From JBOHER01 sp050701115 (lineage in GTDB: Bacteria > Actinomycetota > Actinomycetes > Mycobacteriales > Pseudonocardiaceae): 5,882 bases of DNA. Each line of letters begins with the position of its first letter. Position 1 is the stretch's first letter. A program made the position numbers and the translations under genes. Shown here piece after piece: positions 5,698 to 5,882 of this stretch. Below the pieces are notes generated by a model. The model worked only from the letters and a program-made list of their open reading frames with translations, had not been told where the DNA came from and made no database searches. The stretch is taken from contig JBOHER010000353.1 in the NCBI GenBank assembly GCA_050701115.1, positions 1 to 5,882 on the forward strand, given 5' to 3'.

Positions 5698-5882
5698 TCA
5701 GGCTTCGAGGACGACGGCGAGACCCTGCCCGACGCCGATGCACAACGCGGCCAGTCCCCAGCCGCCGCCTCGGCGTCGCAGCTCGCGAGCGAGCTGGGTG
5801 ATGACGCGGCCGCCCGAGGCGCCCAGCGGGTGGCCCAGCGCGATGGCGCCGCCGTTGACGTTGACGATCTCGGGGTCCAGCT
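5698..5882 (-). CDS. Thiolase (acetyl-CoA acetyltransferase/3-oxoadipyl-CoA thiolase), C-terminal end only
   Basis: The last ~61 codons of a thiolase enter from the right edge and stop with TGA at 5700-5698. NVNGGAIALGHPLGASGGR (encoded near the edge) is thiolase signature 2, with the catalytic histidine in GHP. CIGVGQG, 14 residues before the end, is the C-terminal signature with the catalytic cysteine that deprotonates the second acyl-CoA. The protein cleaves or condenses 3-ketoacyl-CoA thioesters. It is tail-to-tail with the CoA-transferase remnant, separated by 30 bases with no obvious terminator hairpin. Thiolase and CoA transferase act consecutively in acetoacetate and beta-ketoadipate breakdown, so the pairing is functionally sensible. 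The substrate class cannot be assigned from this tail. Confidence 0.92.
   Translation of the reverse strand, partial: LDPEIVNVNGGAIALGHPLGASGGRVITQLARELRRRGGGWGLAALCIGVGQGLAVVLEA

Noticed and set aside
1..5882. CRISPR array, insertion-sequence ends, toxin-antitoxin or defence genes
   Set aside because: No regularly spaced repeats, no transposase other than the serine recombinase remnant, and no unexplained gene-sized space: the largest gap without a gene is about 100 bases.

Overview
The window looks like high-GC actinobacterial chromosome. The signs are strong G/C bias at third codon positions, a GluRS of the actinobacterial type, start codons sitting directly behind TAnnnT -10 boxes (leaderless genes), and tRNA genes with no encoded CCA. 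A Pseudonocardiales-like host is a guess from protein style only.

Layout, left to right. Positions 1-947 (minus) hold the N-terminal ~315 residues of a PheA/TfdB-type FAD-dependent oxidoreductase that runs off the left edge. A 101-bp divergent promoter region (948-1048) separates it from gltX (1049-2536, plus), a complete glutamyl-tRNA synthetase. A complete HAD-superfamily hydrolase follows (2618-3391, plus). Both plus-strand genes have the same CTAACCT box just ahead of the start codon and no Shine-Dalgarno sequence. Next come tRNA-Gln(CUG) at 3464-3535 and tRNA-Glu(CUC) at 3587-3659. An enzyme that charges tRNA-Glu, and in many actinobacteria also tRNA-Gln, therefore sits beside two of its likely substrates.

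From tRNA-Glu to about 5150 lies what remains of a mobile element: a large serine recombinase on the minus strand whose stop codon falls in the anticodon loop of tRNA-Glu. Its 3' end is open and intact, but its 5' end is missing, including the resolvase-domain part that carries the catalytic serine. At about 5137-5155 it abuts, head to head, a 3-oxoacid/3-oxoadipate CoA-transferase subunit B gene on the plus strand that has lost its own first ~45 codons. Two genes cut at one point is best explained by a single deletion that removed the 5' half of the recombinase, any element cargo, probably the A-subunit gene, and the start of the B-subunit gene. An assembly chimera is the main alternative. 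A thiolase C-terminus (5698-5882, minus) converges on the CoA-transferase remnant and leaves at the right edge.

The left 3.4 kb is ordinary housekeeping sequence. The tRNA-Glu/recombinase/CoA-transferase region is where something happened. I see no CRISPR array, defence system, toxin-antitoxin pair or complete novel system here. The notable content is a scarred integration site.
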